Both the position numbers and the translations under genes were made by a program. This document shows, piece by piece, positions 55,396-63,697 of a stretch of DNA of 64,000 bases. The stretch is from contig JACKFF010000019.1 in NCBI GenBank assembly GCA_020632595.1, positions 4,165 to 68,164 of the forward strand, read 5' to 3'. Below the pieces are notes generated by a model. The model was given only the letters and a program-made list of their open reading frames with translations. It did not search any database and had not been told where the DNA came from. Source of the DNA: Nitrospiraceae bacterium (GTDB lineage: Bacteria; Nitrospirota; Nitrospiria; Nitrospirales; UBA8639). Positions within the stretch are counted from its first letter, which is position 1. Every line of letters begins with the position of its first letter.

Positions 55396-56495
55396 TGAAT
55401 ATGACAAAAATTTTGGTACCCATGATTTTCGTGGTCTTGTGTAGTTCTCCCGCATTTTCGGCATCCTGGCTGGAATGCAATGGGGACAGTGGCAAGAAAT
55501 TGCGTTGGGGAGGAAACTCCACGACAGCGCGGATTAATACTGGAAGTTTCCCGGCCGGGAGTGTCCTGCAGGCAGCCCAACGTGGTGTGAATATTACGAA
55601 CACGAATCCCTCGCCGTTCACGATCAACCATACGACGGAAACCGGCGGGGTGGGGAGTGGAAATGGACAAAATGAAATTTGGGCTTCCAGTATTTCTCCA
55701 CCGGGAGAGGCCCGCATGCGCTATCATTGCTACTGGTTATTCGGGTGGCATTATGGACTGGATGAAGTGGATATTGTGCTGGATTCCACCGGGCGGTCCT
55801 GGACGACCTCCCAAAACAAAAACGCGAATTTTACGTATACCGGCTCAAGCCGTCCCATCGATGCCGTCATCGTGCACGAGGCCGGCCACTATCTTGGCCT
55901 GATGCATGTCAATTGGGAATATAATGTCATGGGTGATTCCTGGCGCCACCATCACACTAATGGGGGATCAGCTATCACGTATTTCGGGGAAGATGCTTCG
56001 CATGGAGCGCGGGTGCTGTATGGCTCTCAAAGCTCCTCCTTTAACGATGTGTCCGCCTCGCACTGGCGAAGAACCGGAGCCAGCGGGGAGTATTCAAGTC
56101 ATGACCGTGTCCGGGTCCGGAATAGTGCCAACACTGCGACGTTGACGGGTATTACAATCGCAGGGGAGCCCGGGTATCGGGTGAATCGGGGAAGTGTGGT
56201 ACGGCCTGAATTTACCATCGAAAATAATGGAAAACAGACTCATTCCAATGTGACGTTTGGCATTTATGTCTCCACCAATGACTTTATTAGTTATAGCGAT
56301 ACCCGTATTGGTGGGGGAACATTTGGCTCGATTCATCCCGCCGACGTGTTAACCACCACCATTCCGGTGATCATTCCCAATTATCTGAATGCCGGACAAA
56401 ATTACTGGCTGGGAATCATCATTGATGAGGACAATGATATCAATGAGGTGAATGGTTCGAATAATCGTGCGTATATTCCCATCCGGGTTCAGTGA
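55395..56495 (+). CDS. Exported matrixin-like metalloprotease with CARDB domain
   Basis: A 366-aa protein with a signal peptide (about residues 1-22). The zinc site HEAGHYLGLMH is at residues 161-171, followed by the Met-turn-like NVMGDSW, together the mark of metzincins. VDIVLDSTGRSWTTSQ and IDAVIVHEAG set the fold. The C-terminal 120 residues form a CARDB-type domain ending NDINEVNGSNNRAYIPI. It is predicted to cleave extracellular proteins. A terminator lies 120 bases downstream. Confidence 0.85.
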   Translation: MNMTKILVPMIFVVLCSSPAFSASWLECNGDSGKKLRWGGNSTTARINTGSFPAGSVLQAAQRGVNITNTNPSPFTINHTTETGGVGSGNGQNEIWASSISPPGEARMRYHCYWLFGWHYGLDEVDIVLDSTGRSWTTSQNKNANFTYTGSSRPIDAVIVHEAGHYLGLMHVNWEYNVMGDSWRHHHTNGGSAITYFGEDASHGARVLYGSQSSSFNDVSASHWRRTGASGEYSSHDRVRVRNSANTATLTGITIAGEPGYRVNRGSVVRPEFTIENNGKQTHSNVTFGIYVSTNDFISYSDTRIGGGTFGSIHPADVLTTTIPVIIPNYLNAGQNYWLGIIIDEDNDINEVNGSNNRAYIPIRVQ

Positions 56496-56615
56496 AAAAG
56501 AAGAAGGTCGTGAGTGATGGATTCCGGGACAACACTGCTTGTGGGTTCTGATTTACTGTAGGGGAATGAGTCTTGGCCGGATCCCAGGGCATGTTCAATG
56601 GGACGTCGATTTGGG

Positions 56616-56662
56616 AGCCGAGGCCGTCAGGATTCCAGGAATCTTGCATGGCCTCGGCTTTT
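56616..56662 (+). terminator. Intrinsic terminator after the matrixin gene
   Basis: AGCCGAGGCC (56616) pairs perfectly with GGCCTCGGCT (56650), loop of 24 bases, followed by TTTT. It closes the 54433-56495 transcript. The loop is long for an intrinsic terminator. Confidence 0.65.
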
Positions 56663-56777
56663 CAATGATGATCACGTCGGCTTGTTAAAAAGGGAGCGGT
56701 GTCAAGCAGTGCCGGGAGAACCAGGCAGTCATAAGCAGGTCATGAGAATTGGAGTTCGGGGATAAAAACTCTTCCAG

Positions 56778-56981
56778 TCAGTGAGAAAAATCCTGGAAGG
56801 GATAGTCTTGAAAGATCCGACGCGACGGGGTTTTCCATTTCTGAATGAAAGTGAGAAGTTCAAACACGGTGGTATGACCTAAAATGGCACAATCCACCTT
56901 GCCGTCTTCGTTCACTCTCCACACATAATCGCCTTCCCGAAATAGATATATTCCCTCTTCACATGATCGACGAATGGTCAT
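56778..56981 (-). CDS. Small hypothetical protein
   Basis: A 67-aa frame: MTIRRSCEEGIYLFREGDYV, then WRVNEDGKVDCAILGHTTVF. The pattern EGDYVWRVNEDGKV looks like a short beta sheet, and composition is protein-like. An AAAGGAGAG motif lies 20 bases upstream, which is too far for a normal start. No family is recognised. Confidence 0.5.
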   Translation of the reverse strand: MTIRRSCEEGIYLFREGDYVWRVNEDGKVDCAILGHTTVFELLTFIQKWKTPSRRIFQDYPFQDFSH

Positions 56982-57253
56982 TGTGTCGTTCAGCTCTTGT
57001 CTCTCCTTTAGAAACCGTAGGCCACAGAATTCTCTGAAAAATTGACGCAGTGAGAATTACAGACTTCTTTATTCGCAAAAGATATCAGCCGACAAAAATG
57101 TTCACGCCCAGTGGAGCGCAAATATCCAGCACCATAAAACCGATATGGAAGGGTGGGCAATACGTCATTCCACCTGACAAGTTGAATCGGGAGCATGGAA
57201 GTCGTGAGAGATGGCATGGTTGGGGATTGAAAGGATTTTTTATAGGGTTTTGC

Positions 57254-57334
57254 CTATGGTCGCCATAACCAATACAAAGAAACCACTCCCAACAAACTTA
57301 CGCAACTGATGATGATGAGTAAAATACCTTCCAT
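57254..57334 (-). CDS. Candidate single-pass 26-aa membrane peptide
   Basis: A frame reading MEGILLIIISCVSLLGVVSL then YWLWRP, with GAGAGG about 7 bases before the ATG. It has a single hydrophobic helix and a basic, aromatic end, as in small membrane proteins. It is too short for most gene finders and has no recognised relative. Confidence 0.4.
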   Translation of the reverse strand: MEGILLIIISCVSLLGVVSLYWLWRP

Positions 57335-57864
57335 GGTGTTGCCTCTCTATTTGGTCAGTCGGCTGTCACCCGTTCCTGATTCCAATTAAAAGCAACCTTG
57401 ATGCCGTTGGTCGTAGAGTTGATTCTGCCCAACCGGGAATGCAACCTAAATAATTAATTTTAATGAGAAAAGCAAAGAGAGAATACACCATAGGTCCCGG
57501 AAATCTTCGGCCGGTGTTATGTGGGGAAGTAACGAAAGGGGTACATGCCGTAAACATTGGTGGCAGATATGAATATACCGGCCGTTTCTAGTCCGATTAA
57601 TGAAATGGGAAAAAGGGAGAGTATTTCCTATCCGGCACCTAAATAAGTGACGAATCTGCTGTCTTAGAAACCCATGACGAAAGCCTGTTTAAAAAGAATC
57701 TGCCTACTTCTACCAGTGAGTGGAGGAAAGCCTGCCGTTTATCCGCAAGCCACCCCTCGAATTTCTCGATGGGATTGTAATAGCGGGATAATTAGGAAAT
57801 CGAGGCTGTTTTTTATCGCGGTGAATCAAACTCGTTTCGAAAAAAAACATCCCACCAGTAACAA
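57335..57864. other. Intergenic region, no gene supported
   Basis: About 530 bases with short open frames only, none with ribosome sites or recognisable patterns. Confidence 0.4.
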
Positions 57865-57992
57865 TTAGGCCAGATCGCACAACAATTCCTTGCCCGACTC
57901 GCCCCGCCGGACAACACGAACTGGGAGCGTTGCTCCCAACTCTCCCACTGTTCCCCCGGCAAACTCATTTTCCAATATTCCGTGTTGACAGA

Positions 57993-58357
57993 TTACATGC
58001 CGGCATAGGAGTCCCAATACATCTCGCTCCATCTTTCCTCCTCGATTCCTTCTCCCGTGACGGCACCATTGGCATAATCCAAAATAAAGGATTGGTTTCC
58101 TCCGCTGTCTCCCAAATTTGGGCGTTGAGAAGTCCGCTGAGGCGGTACCCGGCGAAGTGGAAGGGTTCATATTCGTTGAATGTTCCATAAAGACATTGTT
58201 GCTTTGCATGTCGCAGAAGTTCCACAAGGGATTCCAGCCGCTTACCCATTGCCATCAGGAAGGCTAAGTAATGGCTATTACGTTTTTTTCTGAACGGATG
58301 CGCCAGGGATGCCGTTTGGGGGGCGTCGGTGTTGGTGCTTGACATGCCATCAATCAA
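57993..58357 (-). pseudogene. Small gene with apparent single-base frameshift
   Basis: The frame from 58357 gives a well-formed sequence (MAMGKRLESLVELLRHAKQQ, then NEYEPFHFAGYRLSGLLNAQ and IWETAEETNP). Past 58088 it turns into low-quality sequence, while the frame one base over continues ILDYANGAVTGEGIEEERWS and ends DSYAGM at 57993. Adding one T to the run at 58086-58088 joins them into about 120 aa. Either a real inactivating deletion or a sequencing error. No family is recognised. Confidence 0.5.
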
Positions 58358-58527
58358 AAATATCTTGATGAAGCTCTATTTCTTATGCGTCTCCGGTCTC
58401 GTGCTCTCTCAAAGGCAATTCGGGAGTAAGGAGAGTCTTGCCTGCCTCGTAAAAGACAGAGGGTTCACCGGGCCTGACTCTTTGTTCCTCTGCCTGCCAA
58501 TTGAACCTCGAAGAATGGCTGGATTTA

Positions 58528-59064
58528 TTATTTAACAAAGACGCTCACACTCCCATTGATGACTTTCCCTCCGGAGACTGAGCTTCCGACGACTGCAAGA
58601 GGCTGGGTGCCGTCATTTAATTTTATTTGTGGAGCTTTAATTCTTATTTTGCCTGCGCCTTCAGCCGTGACATCTTTCTGGCTTTGTAAGGACATGTCTT
58701 TTCCGCTTGTGAGGGTCAAATCATCTCCAGCGGTCAGATTGATTTTTTTTGAAGAAATCATGGCCAGATTGTTTTGGGCGTTGATGGTCAGATTCGCCGC
58801 CTGTATGGTCGCCCCGTTTTGTGTAACCTGGACAACCGATCGGAGAGCGTTCACCTGGGCTTGGAGGCCGGCAACCTGTTGTTGAAGAGCCATGATTTGT
58901 TTGTAGAGATAATCCGGTGTCAATTGAAGTTGCGGAATGGTCCCTCCCCGTTGTGGGGCCATGGAGGGTGGTTGGACCTTTCCCATGTTCGGCTCAGCGG
59001 CAATAGCGAATGAAATATGAGAAATGAACAGAATACTTGCAAGGGACATAAACATTTTTCGCAT
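58528..59064 (-). CDS. Exported coiled-coil / beta-repeat protein resembling phage and VgrG spikes
   Basis: A 178-aa protein: signal peptide (about residues 1-22), a heptad-like segment LYKQIMALQQQVAGLQAQVN that could trimerise, then short repeats such as ANLTINAQNNLAMISSKKIN, LTAGDDLTLTSGKDMSLQSQ and GAGKIRIKAP, matching the texture of gp5/VgrG/GpV C-terminal beta-helices. AAAGGAGG precedes the ATG. It lies 18 bases after the 45-aa exported peptide gene. A paralogue of the same plan is at 63079. Confidence 0.75.
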   Translation of the reverse strand: MRKMFMSLASILFISHISFAIAAEPNMGKVQPPSMAPQRGGTIPQLQLTPDYLYKQIMALQQQVAGLQAQVNALRSVVQVTQNGATIQAANLTINAQNNLAMISSKKINLTAGDDLTLTSGKDMSLQSQKDVTAEGAGKIRIKAPQIKLNDGTQPLAVVGSSVSGGKVINGSVSVFVK

Positions 59065-59082
59065 GAAAGACCTCCTTTGGTT

Positions 59083-59220
59083 TCAACAGACTGCCCTTTG
59101 AAGAAAGGCGGTGTGTTGTTTGAGGATGAAAATCTGTTTGGTGAGCTGGGGATTTGCTGCGTGTGCAAGGGATGAGGTCGGAAATAGCAACATGAATGTC
59201 GAAAGGATCAGAATAATCAT
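59083..59220 (-). CDS. 45-aa exported peptide upstream of the spike-like gene
   Basis: A short frame opening with a clear signal peptide (MIILILSTFMLLFPTSSLAHA) followed by about 25 residues (NPQLTKQIFILKQHTAF). CTAAGGAAAC lies just before the ATG. The stop is 18 bases from the next start, with that gene's AAAGGAGG between them, so the two are cotranscribed. Unrecognised family; it may be a processed surface peptide or a shortened copy of the neighbour. Confidence 0.5.
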   Translation of the reverse strand: MIILILSTFMLLFPTSSLAHAANPQLTKQIFILKQHTAFLQRAVC

Positions 59221-59539
59221 GGAGTTTCCTTAGCTGATCGTCTTGTATCTCAAGTCTGACGATGTGGACGTTCTTGTGGGGTTTGTCGTACCAATGAGGC
59301 TCATGGTTCACACCTGCTGGTTGGTTGACTCTGATGAACGGGAAAAATCTGTTGCAAGTGTACCGATGCCAGGCAAAAAAAGTAAGAAAATGGCTGATTT
59401 TGTTGACCGTTATGGGGAATTTTCCCGACAACCAGTTAGGGCTACGTACCTTTGGTTACAGGTAAATGACTGGAAGTAAACCGGGGAGGGAGTCCGCTTT
59501 GGAAGGAAAAATCCCTCAATCCCGCACTATGAGTTTTTT
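59221..59539. other. Intergenic region, no gene supported
   Basis: About 320 bases between the 45-aa peptide gene and the DUF928-like gene, both minus strand. It should contain the promoter of the peptide-spike pair. Confidence 0.4.
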
Positions 59540-60712
59540 CTAGGGAAGAGGAAGGTGGGCACGATCCTGTCTGGCCGGCGGGAGAAGACCAACTTGTTCA
59601 AAAAGATTGGCTCGCTGGGTGAGAGCTCGAACATCGTTGGGATCGGTGTGAAGGCGTTCTGATAAGGCCCAGATGGCGTCATACCAAAGCCCTGCTTCAA
59701 GTAATGGTTCCGTGGGAGTCGCATTAATGGATGGGAGATTGGCAAGATTTGCTACATTGGCCGAAGGCGAGACTCGCATAATCCATCCGTTGGTTGTATG
59801 GCTTTCTCCTGGGTTCAGGCCCTGAAGAACGATTTTCAATTGATAGGTCGTATTGAGTTGGAGCCTGATCCCATAATCCTTCAGGTCTACTTTATGAATG
59901 CCAGGCCGAATAGGAGGGAGCATGCGGACATCGAGCAGAATTTGTGTATTCCCCTCATCCATAATCATGACATCCACGGGTTGCGACGTCAGTTGGGCAA
60001 TAAACCAAAAAAGAGCGGGCTGTTCAAACATTGTCAATCCAATATGGTCCGGGGATAAGACAGACAGGTACAACGGGTCTTTTCCCGGTTCCTGCTCATC
60101 CACGACAACCCGTGTGCCTTGGGCAGAAACCTGAGGGGCATGATACGGGAAGAAGGTATCTAAACTCTTCGTCATGGCAGAAGAATCACCAGTGGGCAGG
60201 GCCAAAGTAGCCGGAATATTCTCTTGCATTGATGGAGGTGACGTAGGGACAGGAGGGGGAACACTCTCTGCAGCTTCAGGCACTTGAGTCAATGGGGCTA
60301 GAGGAGGGGGTGAGACCACGGCGATTTTCGGTGGTTCGACAGGAGCCTTCGTTGATCCTCGGGCCTCCAGGCGAATTCCACCCGGTAATAGGAGTTCAAT
60401 TAAGACCTCTTCGTTCTTTTGGGGCCGAGTGAGCGCCATGGGAGAAAACAATTCGTATTGCTCGTGAGTGAGAGATTCTGCCTGAATGGTGAGACCGGGT
60501 TTATCCCCTTCAGGGATGACCCGCATTGTAGATGGTCCGGCTTGTTCAATGAAATATTTTCCGGGTTCTATGGTGATGGGAGTGCCATCGGGAGAAGAAA
60601 AGTGGAGTGCACGGCTCAAGACCACATTCGGAGGGGCAGCCCAAAGCAGCGCGGTAGGCAGACTCACCAGATACCACAATAGGCCAAGCCTGAGAAAGGA
60701 GAGTATGTTCAC
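59540..60712 (-). CDS. Exported protein with a shared N-terminal domain and a DUF928-like domain
   Basis: A 390-aa protein with a signal peptide (MNILSFLRLGLLWYLVSLP). Residues about 30-125 (ALHFSSPDGTPITIEPGKYF, EVLIELLLPGGIRLEARGST) match the N-terminal domain of the protein at 50286. A Pro-rich linker (about 130-180) leads to a DUF928-like domain (GLTMFEQPALFWFIAQLT, LPPIRPGIHKVDLKDYGIRL, NTTYQLKIVLQGLNPGESHT), then a helical tail ending with a TPR-like WALSERLHTDPNDVRALTQR. DUF928 proteins usually accompany CHAT or caspase-type genes. Confidence 0.75.
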   Translation of the reverse strand: MNILSFLRLGLLWYLVSLPTALLWAAPPNVVLSRALHFSSPDGTPITIEPGKYFIEQAGPSTMRVIPEGDKPGLTIQAESLTHEQYELFSPMALTRPQKNEEVLIELLLPGGIRLEARGSTKAPVEPPKIAVVSPPPLAPLTQVPEAAESVPPPVPTSPPSMQENIPATLALPTGDSSAMTKSLDTFFPYHAPQVSAQGTRVVVDEQEPGKDPLYLSVLSPDHIGLTMFEQPALFWFIAQLTSQPVDVMIMDEGNTQILLDVRMLPPIRPGIHKVDLKDYGIRLQLNTTYQLKIVLQGLNPGESHTTNGWIMRVSPSANVANLANLPSINATPTEPLLEAGLWYDAIWALSERLHTDPNDVRALTQRANLFEQVGLLPPARQDRAHLPLP

Positions 60713-62098
60713 AAACGTATCGTTAGAATACGGTAAAAATAGAATTTCAAGGCTCTACCTTACGGGAATTGTAAAAGATTGTGCAATCCGAAGCATGCGA
60801 GAATCCACTTGGAATGAAGGTGTGACCGTGTAATTTCTGAGATCAGTCCCAGAAATGGGAAGGCTGGTAATTCTACATGAATTGATAGCAATCGGCCGAG
60901 CCATATTTGACCTCGGACGATATCGTTTACCTCAAGAATACTTCTGTTGTTAGTCGGCCTCATTCAATAATTGCATCGTCGTCAGGTTGTTACTTTCTGC
61001 TTTCGGAACAGACCGATTGAGAGCAATGTGGTCAAAGGAAGCCCAACATTTTCTGAGATAAATGATATTTTCCTAAGACTCCGAGAAAATATTTTCCTGA
61101 GAGGTTGGTAGATTCTAGTGCTGTGGAGGAGGCTGTTGAATGTCACTCGGGTAGAGTGCTCAAACTTTGTTACCCAAAACCCAGTCCATGGGGGATGGCT
61201 GGATACATTACTTGTACGAAGAAGATTAAACGAGTTTCCTTGAGGGGAGCATCCTATTTCTTAAGATTTTCCTCCTCCGTGGTCGGCTCGATTGAGTTCG
61301 GACCGGAGATGGATGAACGTCGGCGATTTTGTTGCTTTTCTTCAGGAATGGGTATCCGGGGTTCCCATTCCTCGACCAACCCTGCCGTTCCGCGTTGTCC
61401 CCAAGTGGACAGGCTAATAGTGGAATTTTTTCTTAGACCGGTAACCATGAAATTTTTCTCCAGATTGTAAAAAGTAAATAATCCAAACCGGCGTCTATTA
61501 AATGACTCTTCCTGTGGGGTTTTCCCTTCAAAAATGAATCTTAAATGGGGAATTTTGAAGAAAATCCCATATAGAGAATTAAACAGCAATTTAGATGCCA
61601 TGTCAAAATCGGGTCTTTATATCAGGGCTCCTAGCAATGATTTGAGCAATGGAGGCAGTGAATTGGGGGGCTTCTCGTGTGAGTGGGACTTTGTTTCTTT
61701 GAGAAAGATGCATGTATCCATTGAGATACATGACCGATGAACTACGCAAGGAGAGTGCCGGATTGATTGGGCATTGTGATGCATTGAAAATGGGCTATTG
61801 GGGGGGCAATTTGTCTCAAGGGATCAGGTGTCCTGAGGTGTGTCATGAGACAAAGAAGATGGGACAGGAAAGGTGTTGAAAACAATGAGGAAAATCGCAA
61901 TTGCAAAGAAAAGACCGGGCACAAATGGGTGCTATCCGTCAGTTCGAATTGATCCTCCTGCAGATAATGGTGAGATCCCGTCGTCCAAAATTGGAGACTT
62001 TTGGGGGAGTGAATTTCCTCCTCAAAAAATGAGAGGGGTTTTTTGAACGTTCATGGTAGGCTACCTGCAATCTCTTAAGCAATTGGTTTCAGGCGGCC
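60713..62098. other. Long intergenic region of about 1.4 kb
   Basis: No gene is supported. A minus-strand frame at 61254-61601 (115 codons) has charged, protein-like composition but no ribosome site. A short hairpin ATGTATC/GATACAT lies at 61712-61731. The glycosyltransferase promoter must be at the right end. A decayed gene is possible. Confidence 0.45.
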
Positions 62099-62899
62099 AT
62101 GTCCGCTGCGGTCGAAAGAGATATGGAAAAGCTGCAAGATACTATAAATCAAAAAATTCCATTGGTGAGTATTGTTATACCCGTCTACAACGAACGGAAT
62201 ACGATTGAGACGATTGTCGGCCGTGTGCAAAAGGTGGAAATTCTGAAAGAACTAATCATTGTGGATGACGGGTCCACGGATGGAACTCTGGAATGGCTCT
62301 CCGAGCAGTTCGGTCAGGGGGCTATCGAGAGCGAAGGAAGCCAGAAAGAATTCCGTGAATCATGTGCCGGTTGTTCTCGTGTCAGGGTGTTGGCTCACCA
62401 ACACAATCAAGGAAAAGGCGCAGCCCTGAAAACGGGATTTCGGCAGGTTCGAGGGAGCATCGTAATCGTGCAGGACGCTGATTTGGAATATAGTCCAGAG
62501 GATTATCATCGTCTCTTGGAGCCAGTGATAACAGGCCGGACCGATGTTGTTTACGGATCCCGGTTTTTGGGGGGATGGAAAGGGAGTTGGCCACCGGTCT
62601 CCTATCTGGGTAACAAGATTTTCACCACGTTAACCAATGCTGCGACGGGGTTATCGTTGACGGATGTATGGACCGGTTACAAAGTGTTTAAACAGGAAGT
62701 CTTGAGCGATATCTCGCTCGAAGAATCAGGATTCGAATTGGAGTTGGAGCTCACACTGAAAGTGGCTCAAAAGAATTGGCGAGTGACAGAGGTGCCGATT
62801 TCTTATTTACCCAGAAGTAAGGCGGACGGGAAAAAAATCCGCTGGAGAGATGGGATTCAGTCCATCAAAACGCTGTATCGATATTCTCACACTTCATAA
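62099..62899 (+). CDS. Family-2 glycosyltransferase (DPM1-like)
   Basis: A 266-aa GT-A fold enzyme. VSIVIPVYNERNTIETIV opens it, IVDDGSTDGTLEWL is the nucleotide-binding block, IVIVQDADLEYSPEDYHRLL has the DxD metal site, and VVYGSRFLGGWKGSWPPVS follows. FELELELTLKVAQKNWRVTEV and a final SIKTLYRYSH match polyprenol-phosphate sugar transferases, so it likely loads a sugar on a lipid carrier. No membrane helix is evident. It stands alone on the plus strand among export genes. Confidence 0.85.
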   Translation: MSAAVERDMEKLQDTINQKIPLVSIVIPVYNERNTIETIVGRVQKVEILKELIIVDDGSTDGTLEWLSEQFGQGAIESEGSQKEFRESCAGCSRVRVLAHQHNQGKGAALKTGFRQVRGSIVIVQDADLEYSPEDYHRLLEPVITGRTDVVYGSRFLGGWKGSWPPVSYLGNKIFTTLTNAATGLSLTDVWTGYKVFKQEVLSDISLEESGFELELELTLKVAQKNWRVTEVPISYLPRSKADGKKIRWRDGIQSIKTLYRYSHTS

Positions 62900-63078
62900 C
62901 TCGAAACTCGTCGGGTTGCTTTTTCTGGAAACCACAGTTTTCGCCTGCATCAAAATTTTGAGGGTCACCGCATTTCTCATTGCGGGAGGTCCTCAGGGAC
63001 AACTCGCCGAGTACGGTATCTGAGCGTGATGGGGCTCGCCCATGGGAGTTGAATGATCACGACAATGAAAGGTGAAGG

Positions 63079-63594
63079 TTACCAAATATTGCCGGCTCCA
63101 GGGGTATAGCTTTTGGCGATGACCGTGGTGGTCATCATGGTGTCGGCTTTAAGAATTCCATGGATGCCGGTAATTGCGGTGTTCACATTTACAGTGCTAC
63201 CCGAGAGGTTCAGATTTCCTCCTGCGGCAATTTTGAGAGTGCCCGGTGCCTGAATGGTGACGGTGCCTGATGAATTGACGGAAATCACTTGTTTGAGTTG
63301 GGTGATGAGTTGTGCCTGAGCGGCGACCTGTTTTTGGAGAGACGCCACAATTTGCTCCAATGTCGCCAGTTTCGAAAAAATTGTCGTGAATTTTTGATCA
63401 GCGGTCGGGAATGCTTTTGTAACAGGTTCGCGCCCTGACGGCGAAAGGATTTTTCTCGTTGAGGGGGGCGAAATGCGATCTTGACTTCTTTGGTTGGCAT
63501 CTTCGGCAAGACCGGAGGTAAACAAGCCGAAAAGGATGACAACATGTAGTGCCGTGACCAAAATGGAAAAATTTCTATCTTTCATAATTGACAC
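63079..63594 (-). CDS. Exported coiled-coil / beta-repeat protein, paralogue of the 58528 protein
   Basis: A 171-aa protein: signal peptide (about residues 1-30, VTALHVVILFGLFTSGLAED), a Pro/Ser-rich linker, a heptad segment LATLEQIVASLQKQVAAQAQ that may trimerise, then repeats GTVTIQAPGTLKIAAGGNLN and GSTVNVNTAITGI, and a closing SYTPGAGNIW. The plan matches the 58528 protein. AAAGGGGTGT precedes the ATG. A terminator and the Gly-rich gene lie upstream. Confidence 0.72.
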   Translation of the reverse strand: MSIMKDRNFSILVTALHVVILFGLFTSGLAEDANQRSQDRISPPSTRKILSPSGREPVTKAFPTADQKFTTIFSKLATLEQIVASLQKQVAAQAQLITQLKQVISVNSSGTVTIQAPGTLKIAAGGNLNLSGSTVNVNTAITGIHGILKADTMMTTTVIAKSYTPGAGNIW

Positions 63595-63622
63595 CCCTTT
63601 CGCTTATACAATCCGGTGATTG

Positions 63623-63661
63623 AGAAAATTGGCCCGGCTTCCTTCCGGAAGCCAGGCCGGG
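63623..63661 (-). terminator. Intrinsic terminator after the Gly-rich gene
   Basis: GGCTTCC and GGAAGCC form the core of a long GC-rich stem with outer CCCGG/CCGGG pairing; on the minus strand it is followed by AATTTTC. It separates the gene ending at 63698 from the one starting at 63594. Confidence 0.6.
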
Positions 63662-63697
63662 ATAGTCAACGAAAAGACTGATAACGTCTGTTTTACG

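Noticed and set aside
61254..61601. A 115-codon minus-strand frame in the long gap
   Set aside because: Composition is protein-like, but there is no ribosome site, no family resemblance, and a frame on the other strand covers the same DNA.
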